The notes beneath the pieces were generated by a model. That model saw nothing but the letters and a program-made list of their open reading frames with translations. It searched no databases and was not told where the DNA came from. 64,000 nucleotides of DNA. Source: Pseudomonas sp. MWU13-2105. GTDB taxonomy: Bacteria; Pseudomonadota; Gammaproteobacteria; Pseudomonadales; Pseudomonadaceae. Positions 37,122-45,858 of this stretch are shown in pieces; within the stretch, counting starts at the first letter, position 1, and every line of letters begins with the position of its first letter. The position numbers and the translations under genes are program-made. The stretch is from the NCBI RefSeq assembly GCF_023242315.1, contig NZ_JALLIY010000004.1, positions 248,001-312,000 on the forward strand, written 5' to 3'.

Positions 37122-37976
37122 GTGACCGACAATAGCGAAAACAACGCCACCGGTGAGCGCCCGCTCAGCTCGGGGAGTTCCCGCCGCGATGTGCTCAAGT
37201 TCGGCGGCATCGTCACCCTCGGCTCCATCCTCGGCGGCGGAGCCCTGCTTGGCCGTGTCGCTCCGGCTCTCGCGCAGGCCGGCAGCGGTGGAGAACTGGC
37301 CGCGAACGAACCGCTGAATATCTTGATCGTGAATTACGACGGCGGCACGCTGCTCGATTTCGCCGGCCCCAGCGAGATTTTTCACCGGCTACCGAATACC
37401 AAGGTTCGTTATGCGAGCCTCAATGGCGGCAACGTGACCCTCGAATTCGGGGTCGTGTATGGCAACACTGAGCGACTGGCCGACATTGAAAGGACCGACT
37501 TGCTCCTGGTCCCTGGCGGTTCGGACTTGTCGGCGCCGATGCGCCCGGAGTACCAGGCACAGATCCGGCGTCTGGCGGAAAGCGCCAAGCATATTACGTC
37601 GGTCTGCAATGGCTCGCTCGTGCTCGCCGCCACGGGCATTCTCAAGGGCAAGCGCAGCGCCTGCCATTGGGCCTTCGTCAACAAGCTGACGGAGTACGGA
37701 GCTATCGCTGTTCCGGATCGCTTCGTAGAAGACGACAACGGCCGATTCATGAGCGGCGGCGGCGTGACGGCGGGCATCGACTTCGCGCTTCGTGTTGCCG
37801 CGAAGTTGCGTGGTCAACAGGCCGCCGAATTCACGCAACTGGCGATCGAATATGACCCCGCTCCGCCGTTCCATTCCGGTCATCCCAGGGACGCTCGGCC
37901 AGAAGTCATCGCGATGGTCGACAAAGAACTGCCCGGCGCATCCAAAGGGCTCGCACGAATACCCGGCGTTCGCTGA
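37122..37976 (+). CDS. Tat-exported DJ-1/PfpI-family protein
   Basis: This 284-residue protein starts at GTG 37122, with AAGGAG upstream. It carries a twin-arginine signal (Arg21-Arg22 in SSRRDVLKF, then a hydrophobic stretch ending APALAQA). The mature part is a DJ-1/PfpI domain with the nucleophile elbow SVCNGS (Cys162), similar to isonitrile hydratases and GlxA N-domains. Periplasmic export of such a domain is uncommon. It follows the SDR gene closely (13 bp between stop and start) and is probably co-transcribed. Confidence 0.88.
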   Translation: MTDNSENNATGERPLSSGSSRRDVLKFGGIVTLGSILGGGALLGRVAPALAQAGSGGELAANEPLNILIVNYDGGTLLDFAGPSEIFHRLPNTKVRYASLNGGNVTLEFGVVYGNTERLADIERTDLLLVPGGSDLSAPMRPEYQAQIRRLAESAKHITSVCNGSLVLAATGILKGKRSACHWAFVNKLTEYGAIAVPDRFVEDDNGRFMSGGGVTAGIDFALRVAAKLRGQQAAEFTQLAIEYDPAPPFHSGHPRDARPEVIAMVDKELPGASKGLARIPGVR

Positions 37977-38057
37977 AACGCTGCCAGGCAATGTGGGCTG
38001 CACCTGCCCAGTCGGGTGCAGCCCTCTTCCATTCAAGCCAATATCGGAAATCATCAG

Positions 38058-38540
38058 ATGCGACAGATCCGTCTTTGTGCGGCTGCCCTTGCAGTCGGCT
38101 TCTCCTTTTTCGCCTTTACCCTGCCGGCCACTGCCGGTGACCCGCAGCATCCGCCCGCAGCGGCCATCAAGGCCGAGAATGCGCGATGGGCGCAGGCCTT
38201 CGCGCGAGGTGACTATGAGGCGATAGGTCGCCTCTATACGGCAGATGGCGCCCTCTTGCCGCCCGGGGGTGAGAGAGTCAGCGGAGCCCGTGCGATCAGC
38301 GAATACTTCGCCAAGGGCTATGCCGGCTCCCCACCTGGCAGCGTATCTTTCAGCAATTACGAGTTCTACGGTGACGATCAGGCGGTTACCGAAGTTTCGG
38401 ATGCCGAGGTCCGTGATCACAGTGGAGCGCTCAAGTTTCGCGGTAAACAGATCCTGATCTTCCTGAAGCAGGATGGTGCCTGGAAGCTGCACCGCGACAT
38501 GTGGAGTGATTACGGTCCGCTGAAACCTGACGCTCGTTGA
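38058..38540 (+). CDS. Secreted NTF2-like (DUF4440/SgcJ-type) protein
   Basis: This 160-residue protein has an N-terminal signal peptide (MRQIRLCAAALAVGFSFFAF, cleavage after PATAG) and then one SnoaL/NTF2-like domain: NARWAQAFARGDYEAIGRLYTADGALLPPGG ... GAWKLHRDMW. ATG 38058 starts the signal peptide; the frame opens earlier, at 38016. It ends the SDR/PfpI cluster. Such domains often act as isomerases or ligand binders. Confidence 0.85.
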   Translation: MRQIRLCAAALAVGFSFFAFTLPATAGDPQHPPAAAIKAENARWAQAFARGDYEAIGRLYTADGALLPPGGERVSGARAISEYFAKGYAGSPPGSVSFSNYEFYGDDQAVTEVSDAEVRDHSGALKFRGKQILIFLKQDGAWKLHRDMWSDYGPLKPDAR

Positions 38541-38609
38541 GCGCCCGGGTCTGACCGCAGTGGCCCGGGTGGCCACTGACTGCGCTAGGCGTGCTGATGG
38601 GGCGTCGAT

Positions 38610-39560
38610 CTATCCGCGCTCACCGCTCAATCTGCTCTCGCGGCGGACCGATTGCGGCGGATGTCCATGCAGTTTGACGAAGGCCCGGCGCATCCGTTCC
38701 GGATCGGTGAAGCCCACCGCCAGGGCAATCTGTTCGATCGGTTCGCTGCCATCGCGCAGGCGCAGGCACGCCGCTTCAACGCGCAAGCGCTCGACCGCCT
38801 TGGCGGGCGTTTCACCGGTTTCCCGGCGAAAGGCTCGTCCGAATTGTCGCAGACTCAAGCTGGCCGCCTCGGCGAGTCGCTCGACAGGTAGCGCTTCAGC
38901 CAGATGTTCCCGGGCAAAATTCAGCGCAATGCGGATGCGATCCGACTCTGGCTCCATTTGTGACATGGCGGAGAATTGCGACTGACCTCCTGGTCGACGA
39001 TAGGGCACGACCAGCAGCCTGGCGGTATCCCGCGCGATTTCCACGCCCATATCCCGCTCGATCATGGCGAGCGCCAGGTCGATGCCGGCGGCGATGCCGG
39101 CGGATGTCCAGATATGTCCGTCCGCTATATAGATACTGTTCCCCTCGATCTTGATACCAGGGAAGCGCGACTGCAATTGAGCGGCGTACAGCCAGTGCGT
39201 GGTTGCCCGGCGTCCGTCCAGCAAGCCGGTTTCCGCCAGCAGAAACGCTCCCGTACACACGCTTCCGACCCGCGAGGCCTTGGCCCCCAGTTTCTTGGCG
39301 GCGGCGATGTTTTCCGGTGCCCGCATCGGCTCGATATCGCCACCAATGAACAGCACGGTGTCAAACCTGCGCCTGCCTACCGGCTGGGTCTCGATCGGCA
39401 GGCCGGCATTGCCCAGCACTGATCCTCCCGCCTGCGAGATGACCTGGAGATCATAGGGGGTATGGCCAGCGGCGGTGAGCACCTGATTGAACGCCGAAAG
39501 GGGGCCGGCAAGATCAAGAGCATCATGGCCATGGCAAACGAAGAATCCGACTCGATGCAT
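38610..39560 (-). CDS. GlxA-type transcriptional regulator (DJ-1/PfpI + AraC HTH)
   Basis: This 316-residue regulator has an N-terminal DJ-1/PfpI domain (VGSVCTGAFLLAETGLL keeps a nucleophile-type Cys) and a C-terminal AraC DNA-binding domain with two HTHs (LSLRQFGRAFRRETG and IALAVGFTDPERMRRAFVK). ATG 39560 (MHRVGFFVCHGHDALDL) is the start. It converges on the SDR-PfpI-NTF2 cluster, ending 70 bp from it, so it probably controls that cluster (inference). Confidence 0.92.
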   Translation of the reverse strand: MHRVGFFVCHGHDALDLAGPLSAFNQVLTAAGHTPYDLQVISQAGGSVLGNAGLPIETQPVGRRRFDTVLFIGGDIEPMRAPENIAAAKKLGAKASRVGSVCTGAFLLAETGLLDGRRATTHWLYAAQLQSRFPGIKIEGNSIYIADGHIWTSAGIAAGIDLALAMIERDMGVEIARDTARLLVVPYRRPGGQSQFSAMSQMEPESDRIRIALNFAREHLAEALPVERLAEAASLSLRQFGRAFRRETGETPAKAVERLRVEAACLRLRDGSEPIEQIALAVGFTDPERMRRAFVKLHGHPPQSVRRESRLSGERG

Positions 39561-39697
39561 GATGAGGTTACTCAGAATCCGGGAGGGCGTATTTTGCGGG
39601 AAACCCTCGGATAGCGCCATGGCAGGTCATTGCCTTCCCCTGATGCAGAGGTCCTCGTTAACTTGATGCTCCCGCTGGTGTTTCCTCAATCACCGAG

Positions 39698-39845
39698 TCA
39701 CTTCAACCCGTACCACACACCGCGTCCGCTGCCGTGCTGCTCCAGATGGTTTCGCTCGGTCAGGCTACGGAGGTGCTGTTTCAGGGTGTTGCGGTTGGCT
39801 CCGGTCAGTTTAAAAAGCGTGCGGCTTTGGAATGGGTGTTAATGG
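39698..39845 (-). pseudogene. C-terminal fragment of a winged-helix protein (Fic/AlbA-type tail)
   Basis: On the minus strand about 48 codons read LFKLTGANRNTLKQHLRSLT...HGSGRGVWYGLK then stop, the typical winged-helix C-terminus of divergent AAA or Fic-family proteins. A TAA immediately upstream blocks the frame and no N-terminal part remains. It is the first of several gene fragments in this stretch. Confidence 0.55.
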
Positions 39846-39988
39846 GTGCGTTTTTGGTTTGCTCTGAATTGAATGTGTGGCGTGTCGGCTTCGTTAGGGG
39901 CGTAGTAGCTGTCGTCGACATCTGCTCTTAGGTCGAGCTCTTGTCGTTCAAGCAAAAAGGTGATGCATTTATTTTCGAAAAAATAGAT

Positions 39989-40130
39989 CCGTCACCTTTC
40001 AGTCACTCGGAAACCGACTTTCGCGCGGACATGGCCAGGATCGATGTGCCGACCCTGGTGATCCATGGCGACGATGACCAGATCGTGCCGTTCGAGGCCA
40101 CCGGCAACCTGGCCATGGCCGCTGCTGATG
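39989..40130 (+). pseudogene. Internal fragment of an alpha/beta hydrolase (haloperoxidase-like)
   Basis: The frame reads [20 protein letters not shown] then [19 protein letters not shown], the region around the catalytic Asp of non-haem haloperoxidases and esterases. No N-terminal half and no catalytic Ser or His region is nearby. The frame runs on into unrelated sequence and then into the next fragment. Confidence 0.75.
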
Positions 40131-40288
40131 CCCGGGGACCGTCGGTGGCCCCGGGCGTCGACTGCCAGAACGGACCGAAGATCCGGTGGTGTGTGGTAAT
40201 GGGGTGGCCCCTCGCGGTTGCCGGTTTGCTCCATCGTTCTGCAATGCCGCCAAGGGCGGTGGCCAGCAAACGCGGAGAACACACCTAC

Positions 40289-41425
40289 ATGCCTACATCC
40301 ACTGACAGTGAAGTTTCCCTTGAGCCTCCCGAGGAGACGGGGGCGTACTTCGAATGGTTGATCGACACGCTGCTCATTGAGTTTGATGACGCCGACATCG
40401 AACCGATTTGCGTGGCCAGTGGTATCGACGACCCCGTGTTGCACCAGGTCTATCCCCAGGCACGGCAGCCCCCGGCATTTTTGCTCGATACCGTGGAGCG
40501 CTTCCGGCTGGACAGGGAGATCAGGCGCTTCATCGAGCATCCCGAAGACGAGACGCCGGCAAAAGATGCTGATGTGCAACGCTATCTGCAACAAGTGGGA
40601 CTGCAACTGATCTGGCCCACTTCACGGGTATTGCAGTTGTTCGAAGCGGGAGCCGCCAACCGGATCGAGTGCCCGCAAGACAGCGCCGAGGACTTGCCGC
40701 GAATCTCGGTGAGCGAGGCTCAATTGATGGCCGGCGATCTGTGGATCAGTGTGCTGAATCATCTGGACGACGAGCAGATCAGGGCGTGGCTGGGGGGCGA
40801 CTACGCCTCGGCCGCAGACCGCCTGTTGGCGTTGAGGCGCAAAGCCGGCGAAGCCCTTGCCCGGCGCAGGAATGAAGTGTTCGACATCTGTTATCAGTTT
40901 CGGCAGCAGTCGGGCGATCCCCGGGTGCGGCAGGTCAGAAGGTTCTTTGCCGATCTGCCGACCTCCATGGTACGAGAGCTGATCGCCCGGGCTGACGAGG
41001 ACGAGCTTCGTCAGTTGTCCACGGCGCAGGTGGCACCCCCGCGGATGCTCCGGGATGCGCTGTGGTATCGCCAGCAGTTGCGCTTGAACCGCGCGTACGA
41101 GGGGCTCTACCTGGCGTCGGCGGCCGGAGAGGACAGCGATGTGCTGGTGCTGCACACCCTGGAAACCTTGCCTTGCTGGCCCGGCTGCATGCGCATCGAG
41201 GTGCGCCAGGACAGCCCCGCAGGGGCCTTGCTGGACAGCATCGGGCTTGAGCAGGCCGAGTTGCAGCGGGTGCTGGTACGGGCGGATGGGCGCTATCGGG
41301 TCTACAACGGCCTGGGCCAATCATTGGGTGAGGCAAGGGATATGGTCACGGCCTTGCCCAAGTCGGTGCGCAGGACACTGGACATGCCGCTTGAAGCCGA
41401 TGCCAGTGTATTGAGGGCCCTATTG
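40289..41425 (+). pseudogene. Internal fragment of a large NEL/dermonecrotic-toxin-type effector
   Basis: About 375 codons match the middle of the very large Pseudomonas proteins annotated as NEL-type E3 ligase or dermonecrotic-toxin-domain proteins (pattern [20 protein letters not shown], then [18 protein letters not shown], then LLDSIG). Full-length members exceed 1,000 residues. The toxin N-domain, leucine-rich repeats and NEL catalytic domain are missing. ATG 40289 has GGAG upstream, so a short product might still be made. The frame continues to 41542, but past about 41425 it is antisense to a GH8 fragment. Confidence 0.7.
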
Positions 41426-41430
41426 GTCGA

Positions 41431-41673
41431 TCACACGCCGTTGCCACGCGTGCAATTGCTCGCGGCGTTGGGAATGACTGCCGTATCGCCGCCGGTGGCG
41501 GCGATGGCAGGGCTGTCGAGGGGCTTGCCGTCGAGCAGGTAGCCGTCGTGAAAGGCCTTCGGGCGGTTGGCGGTGGTGTTCCGGGCCCAGCGGTTGAACG
41601 GTACGAGCGCGCGGAAGGCCCATTGATCGCCGTACAGCAGGTAGTCCAGGCCGACTCGCCAGGGATGTTGCAT
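41431..41673 (-). pseudogene. C-terminal fragment of a GH8-like glucanase
   Basis: On the minus strand 80 codons read HPWRVGLDYLLYGDQWAF ... [13 protein letters not shown], resembling the C-terminal half of glycoside hydrolase family 8 enzymes. No upstream part exists. It lies head-on against the toxin fragment. Confidence 0.5.
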
Positions 41674-41871
41674 TACGTCGGTAGTTATAAATATCTACCG
41701 ACAAAACACAACGGCATCGTTATGCGCGAGCGAATGGTCCAGAGCTACCACGAAGGACAGATTTAACCCGAGCCGCCATATCAAGAGCCTGGGGAGTAGC
41801 GACAGATCCCATTGATCAGGTGGGGCGAGTGACGGCAGGGTTAGCCCGAAAAGTCAGGAGCCCAGATGCAA

Positions 41872-41890
41872 CAAAGCCCGCACAAGGCGG
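41872..41890 (-). terminator. Terminator-like hairpin
   Basis: The stem gcccgc/gcgggc with loop acaag is followed on the minus strand by TTTGTTG. No intact gene lies just upstream on that strand, so it may be a relic. Confidence 0.5.
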
Positions 41891-41997
41891 GCTTCGGTTT
41901 GCCGGGGTAATTTGAATTCGTTCAGTAGCGTATTGATTTATATGATTAATAACTATTTTATTTTTTAGTTGGAATACCAATTGGAATACGGCACTCC

Positions 41998-42035
41998 ACT
42001 TGACCAGCCGTTTACATCCGATCTGACCAGCACGC
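41998..42035. repeat. IS21-like end repeat (short copy)
   Basis: The units acttgaccagccgtttacat and ctgaccagcac match the repeat units at 51139-51233 and the reverse complement of 58985-59095. No transposase gene remains nearby. Confidence 0.5.
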
Positions 42036-42430
42036 TTCGTAACCATGATTGGCAGTGAGCTGCCCATAGCTGCCGGTGGCAACAGGCGGAAGTAAATTCA
42101 AACCAGCCGGTCGTGGCGTCGTGGAGACGTAGGTGTCCGCCCAACACACCTTGCGTTGCTAAAATAGACACCCACCGATGTGGCAACAGCTAGGTAATCC
42201 ACTCACACGATGCGTCGGCGGGCACGTAAGAACGCCCTTCAAGTAAGCGTACGGATCATGCCCATCGAGCCGCACCGACTTGCTCAAACTCATGTTCGCA
42301 GCTGCACGTTTATCACTGGTAACGAGCCCCCAAACAAACGGTTCTAGCGCCCAAGTGCCAATGGGCGGATTTGATTCTTGATCCAGTTTTCAGCATAATC
42401 CAGCGTTGATTCGGCGTGCTGGCTGATAAG

Positions 42431-42457
42431 CTGTCACTCGTCCCTGACGAGTGACAG
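42431..42457. repeat. Perfect 11-bp inverted repeat upstream of the cyclase-like gene
   Basis: CTGTCACTCGT/ACGAGTGACAG with a 5-nt loop lies 41 bp before the ATG at 42499. It lacks a T-run, so an operator or RNA structure is as likely as a terminator. Confidence 0.6.
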
Positions 42458-42498
42458 GGGCATCTTCCTCAATCTTAAGCAGTGAAAAGGACGTTTAA

Positions 42499-43281
42499 AT
42501 GGCAAATGCAGATTGGAACGCTCTTGATCGTTATGTGCCGCCGTCGCAACGCCATTACTGTGCTTTTCTGGACATCCTGGGCTACAAGGAAAAATCCAGA
42601 AAATTCTTCGCGGGTCAGTACAACCTCAGTGAGAGGATAAACCGCGCCTACGAAAATGCGTTTGGAACGATGAATCTGACATCGCACTTCTACGATACAT
42701 CGGGAATCAAGACGCGTTTCTTCTCCGATAGCATCGTGATAACAGCGGATGCCAAAGAAAACAGCGAGGATGAACTCTTTGGCGTGGTGCAGTTTTGCTC
42801 ACTGCTTGCCACTTTTCTGAGCTACGAAGATCTGTTCGTGAGGGGGGGCATCTCCAGCGGTACATATTCTGAGCGAAACGTTGCAGAGCACAGCTTCATC
42901 TCCTCAGTCGGGCTGGAGAAAGCCTACTATCTGGAGAGCCAGGTCGCCAAAAATCCTCGCATTATGTTCGACGACCATCTTTATGATGAATTGAGCACCG
43001 AGGGCAAGAATTATATCGTCAAGGAAAAGGGGGAAATGGTGCTGCACTTTGCCCGAAGCTTCATTTCCACGAACCTTAATCACAACGATATTTATAAAGA
43101 AATGGTCGACGTCTTCAGGAGCAGGGAAGCAGAGCCTGACGCAAGGGCCCGCGACAAATACACCTGGGTTCTCGACTATTATTATTGGTCGGTCACCAGC
43201 ATCCCGGGACTTGATCTTGGGAGATTCAAACCATTCTGGTCTGGCCAGGATCGAGGCTTTTCCTTGATCGATCAGTACTGA
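42499..43281 (+). CDS. Class III nucleotidyl-cyclase-like protein (candidate defence gene)
   Basis: This 260-residue soluble protein has the sequence landmarks of the class III cyclase fold: YCAFLDILGYKE (Asp25, first metal position), RFFSDSIVIT (Asp77, second metal position) and LFVRGGISSGTY, equivalent to the RxGI-xxG strand. Both metal-binding Asp residues are kept. The family is widespread but largely uncharacterised; relatives include the cyclases of Pycsar anti-phage systems. No TIR or membrane effector gene is adjacent on this strand; the next gene, about 300 bp on, is the convergent ABC-3C ATPase. Base composition is lower in GC than the core genes. Cyclase activity is inferred from the fold motifs. 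Confidence 0.65.
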   Translation: MANADWNALDRYVPPSQRHYCAFLDILGYKEKSRKFFAGQYNLSERINRAYENAFGTMNLTSHFYDTSGIKTRFFSDSIVITADAKENSEDELFGVVQFCSLLATFLSYEDLFVRGGISSGTYSERNVAEHSFISSVGLEKAYYLESQVAKNPRIMFDDHLYDELSTEGKNYIVKEKGEMVLHFARSFISTNLNHNDIYKEMVDVFRSREAEPDARARDKYTWVLDYYYWSVTSIPGLDLGRFKPFWSGQDRGFSLIDQY

Positions 43282-43576
43282 GGCAAGAATTGATCATCAA
43301 CCAAGAGTTGATGGTCATCGCCACCACGCGCCTACACAAAATCCAGGTCTGTTGACTAACCGAACGCTTGCAGATTTAACTTAGACGCGAGGACTTCAAA
43401 ACAAAGTCTACGTTTTTACACAGTCTGGGCCGTTTCGGCCTGTCACGACAACCAGTTTGGGTTGCTTTTTGCCATTGCGGCGGTGTTTTTCGGATATTAA
43501 AGGGTATTTCTTGCTGTTGGCGAGCAGAAAGCAGTTGGGCTGGCAACTGCTATTTGAAAAAAGCCACAAAAAATTC

Positions 43577-45406
43577 TTAGTCAAGAATCAGTCCGTAATC
43601 TCCACGCAATTCTTTGTCTACCAAGTGGAATCTGTCTAGTTTTAATTTTGTCCAATGTGACTCTTTAATATGTTCGAGCAATATTATTTGGAATCCACCT
43701 TCTTGGTCCATTTTTTTTATAAAGCTATTCATCTCAATTAAAGCAGCATCAAGGCTGACAACATCATCGTTTGGTTCCCCTTCAGTAGAGTAATAAGGTG
43801 TGCTTGGTTGGTCAAAAATCATAAAGGATGGCATCCACGAAACCTTATGCCTCTTTGCAACTTCATGAATGGAGAGGAAGTAAGCTAGGTGTAGATAAAG
43901 ATAATTAGATGCGCTGCCTATGTCGGGCATCTTTTCAATGAAGGACAGGTCTTCCGAAAACAAGTGTATTAGTCTTTCCCTTTCGCTGAACCGAGCAGTG
44001 AATTTATCATATCCTTTGAGTCTTAATCTTGTGAGTTTTTCATTAATGAATTCATTGAGCTTTTGCTCCGCTAACTCAACTTTCAGATTGTCTTCCTCGA
44101 TCACGCTTTTGAGCTGGTCGGCTTTGGTGCGGTATTCTTCCGGATCATAGTTGAAGGTATGGCTGTCCGAGCCGCTAAATAGTTGGATCTTTGTATCAAG
44201 GCGGCCAATATACTTATAGTATTCTTTCGGGGTCGATCGAGCTTTTTGATTTTTTTGAAGTGCTGCTAGGTCTTTCTCAAGTTTTGAAATTTCTTTAGCG
44301 TTCTCAGAAATCAGTTCGGTGACTTCAGCAAGGAATGGAGCTTGTTTTTTGCTCTTCAATGATGTGCGTAGACGGGACAATTCCATCTGGAGATGATGAA
44401 TTAGGCTATTCGCCATTTCGGATGGAAATACTAAATTTGGATTTTCGTTGAAAAACTCAATTGGGCGAAGAGCATCCTCTGCTTGTTTTGTTGAGGTGGT
44501 AAGTTCAGATTTCCTATCGGCAAACGCTTCGTATTTTTTATTTTTGGCACGAAGCGAAAATAATTGCTTTTCTATTTTCTCAGCTTCAATTTTTCCAGGT
44601 GGTGGTATTTCTGAGTCAATTACGACTTCTTTAAGCTTTTGTAGAAGGGTATCTGTATCCGTTGGAATACTATCTAGAATTCCCAAGGCTGCTGCTTCTT
44701 GGCCAAGACTTTGAAGTTCATCTGAAAATGCAAGCTTGTTCTTTTCGAATATTTCTTTCTTTCGCTCAAATGCTAAGCGCTGCTGCTCTAAGTCGAGTAG
44801 CTTTGTTTTTGCTGTAGAAGTTTTGACGTTTTCAACGCCAAGCGCCATTCGAAAGGTTCTTTCAATCGATTCTTGATAGCGCCCGTCTGCCGGTCTGATA
44901 TACAGGTATTCTGGTGCAATGATAGCATTCTGATCTTGATAACTATGAGGTAGAAAGCTACGAAAGGAAACCTTTGAACCAGTGCGTATGTGCCTTCCGC
45001 CATATGGGATTTTTAATTCAGAATCGATACCGAAAGCGTCATTTAAAATCTTTTTTAGATTGTCTATTTTAATGTTAAAAAATGGTATTTCAGGAATTTC
45101 CTCCCCTTCCGATAAGTAGGCCTGGGAGGTTTCCTCATTTTCCTCTGACGGGCGAGCAATCAAAAGCTCGCGTCCATGGATCTTAAGTTTTAATCCATAC
45201 CAAGTGACTTTTGAATCGATGTTCGCTTTGGAGATTCCCTTCGTCTCACTGGCTAGTAGGCAGTAATCAATAATATAAAGAATTGACGACTTCCCTTTGC
45301 CCGAATCACCCGTTATGACGTTAACGTGATTCTCCAAAAACTCAAGGTTCCTCAGGATTCCATTTTTTTGCCAGAGAAGAATGTTGGTTATCTGTATGCT
45401 GCTCAT
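43577..45406 (-). CDS. ABC-3C system ATPase (DUF3732, SMC-like)
   Basis: This 609-residue ATPase has an SMC/RecF-type head: Walker A GDSGKGKS at residues 33-40, a long coiled-coil middle (about 205-480, with many Lys/Glu/Leu heptads), and the DUF3732 Walker B region SFMIFDQPSTPYY near the C-terminus. It is the third gene of an overlapping operon whose other members are the middle component and the effector protein, as in the ABC three-component conflict systems described from comparative genomics. It shares an ATGA overlap with the middle-component gene. It is strongly AT-rich against the genome, indicating recent transfer. Confidence 0.88.
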   Translation of the reverse strand: MSSIQITNILLWQKNGILRNLEFLENHVNVITGDSGKGKSSILYIIDYCLLASETKGISKANIDSKVTWYGLKLKIHGRELLIARPSEENEETSQAYLSEGEEIPEIPFFNIKIDNLKKILNDAFGIDSELKIPYGGRHIRTGSKVSFRSFLPHSYQDQNAIIAPEYLYIRPADGRYQESIERTFRMALGVENVKTSTAKTKLLDLEQQRLAFERKKEIFEKNKLAFSDELQSLGQEAAALGILDSIPTDTDTLLQKLKEVVIDSEIPPPGKIEAEKIEKQLFSLRAKNKKYEAFADRKSELTTSTKQAEDALRPIEFFNENPNLVFPSEMANSLIHHLQMELSRLRTSLKSKKQAPFLAEVTELISENAKEISKLEKDLAALQKNQKARSTPKEYYKYIGRLDTKIQLFSGSDSHTFNYDPEEYRTKADQLKSVIEEDNLKVELAEQKLNEFINEKLTRLRLKGYDKFTARFSERERLIHLFSEDLSFIEKMPDIGSASNYLYLHLAYFLSIHEVAKRHKVSWMPSFMIFDQPSTPYYSTEGEPNDDVVSLDAALIEMNSFIKKMDQEGGFQIILLEHIKESHWTKLKLDRFHLVDKELRGDYGLILD

Positions 45407-45858
45407 AGCACTATCCTAAAATTCTGATAAAGTTCTTCGGCGCTTTCTTCTAGTATTTTTGCAAGGCGCGGGGCAGCGATGAAAATTTCACTCCCTAACT
45501 GACCTATAGATTTGGAGCAAGTTGATGTAAAGATTTCTGCGCTCAAAAACAATGTGTTTGCATTTAGCGTGGTGATGCCCATCTCGCATGCTAGCAGGAT
45601 TGTGTTTAATGATGTGGTTGACATGTCAAGGTAGTGGTTGTTCACAGCTGCAAAATCTTTTGGAAAAGAAAGTACTAAGTCGCGACTGCCTAAATGCACC
45701 ACCTTTTTGTTTTTAAGGATGCCCCTGATTCGCTTGTTATATAACAGTGGTAAAATCAACAGCGCCTTTGTCAGGTCTAACTGTCGATTTGGTAGGCATG
45801 CCAATGTAGCTTGAAACGCTAAAGTGCCAAGTACTTCATTCGTGATAAGTGGGTTCAT
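45403..45858 (-). CDS. ABC-3C system middle component
   Basis: This 151-residue all-alpha protein (start MNPLITNEVLGTLAFQATL; LLILPLLYNKRIRGIL in the first half) fits the middle component of ABC-3C systems, thought to link the ATPase to the effector protein. Both ends overlap neighbours by 4 bp, so the three genes are translationally coupled. The family is defined by context and pattern, hence moderate confidence. Confidence 0.8.
   Translation of the reverse strand: MNPLITNEVLGTLAFQATLACLPNRQLDLTKALLILPLLYNKRIRGILKNKKVVHLGSRDLVLSFPKDFAAVNNHYLDMSTTSLNTILLACEMGITTLNANTLFLSAEIFTSTCSKSIGQLGSEIFIAAPRLAKILEESAEELYQNFRIVL

Larger units (their letters stand above)
41674..42430. other. AT-rich junction region with remnants of mobile-element ends
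   Basis: No gene is supported. The stretch holds an inverted repeat gtcggtag/ctaccgac (41678-41685 with 41695-41702), a terminator-like hairpin at 41872-41890, an AT-rich segment ending in the near-repeat ttggaataccaattggaata (41969-41988), and an IS21-like repeat at 41998-42035. It is the apparent left border of the defence island. Confidence 0.55.

Noticed and set aside
39941..41542. 533-codon single protein
   Set aside because: The frame joins a hydrolase fragment, unrelated sequence, a toxin fragment and the antisense of a GH8 fragment; it is not one gene.
41760..41780. Possible left att copy of the ssrA 3' end
   Set aside because: gatttaacccgagccgcc resembles the ssrA 3' end only loosely, with gaps; too weak to call an attachment site.
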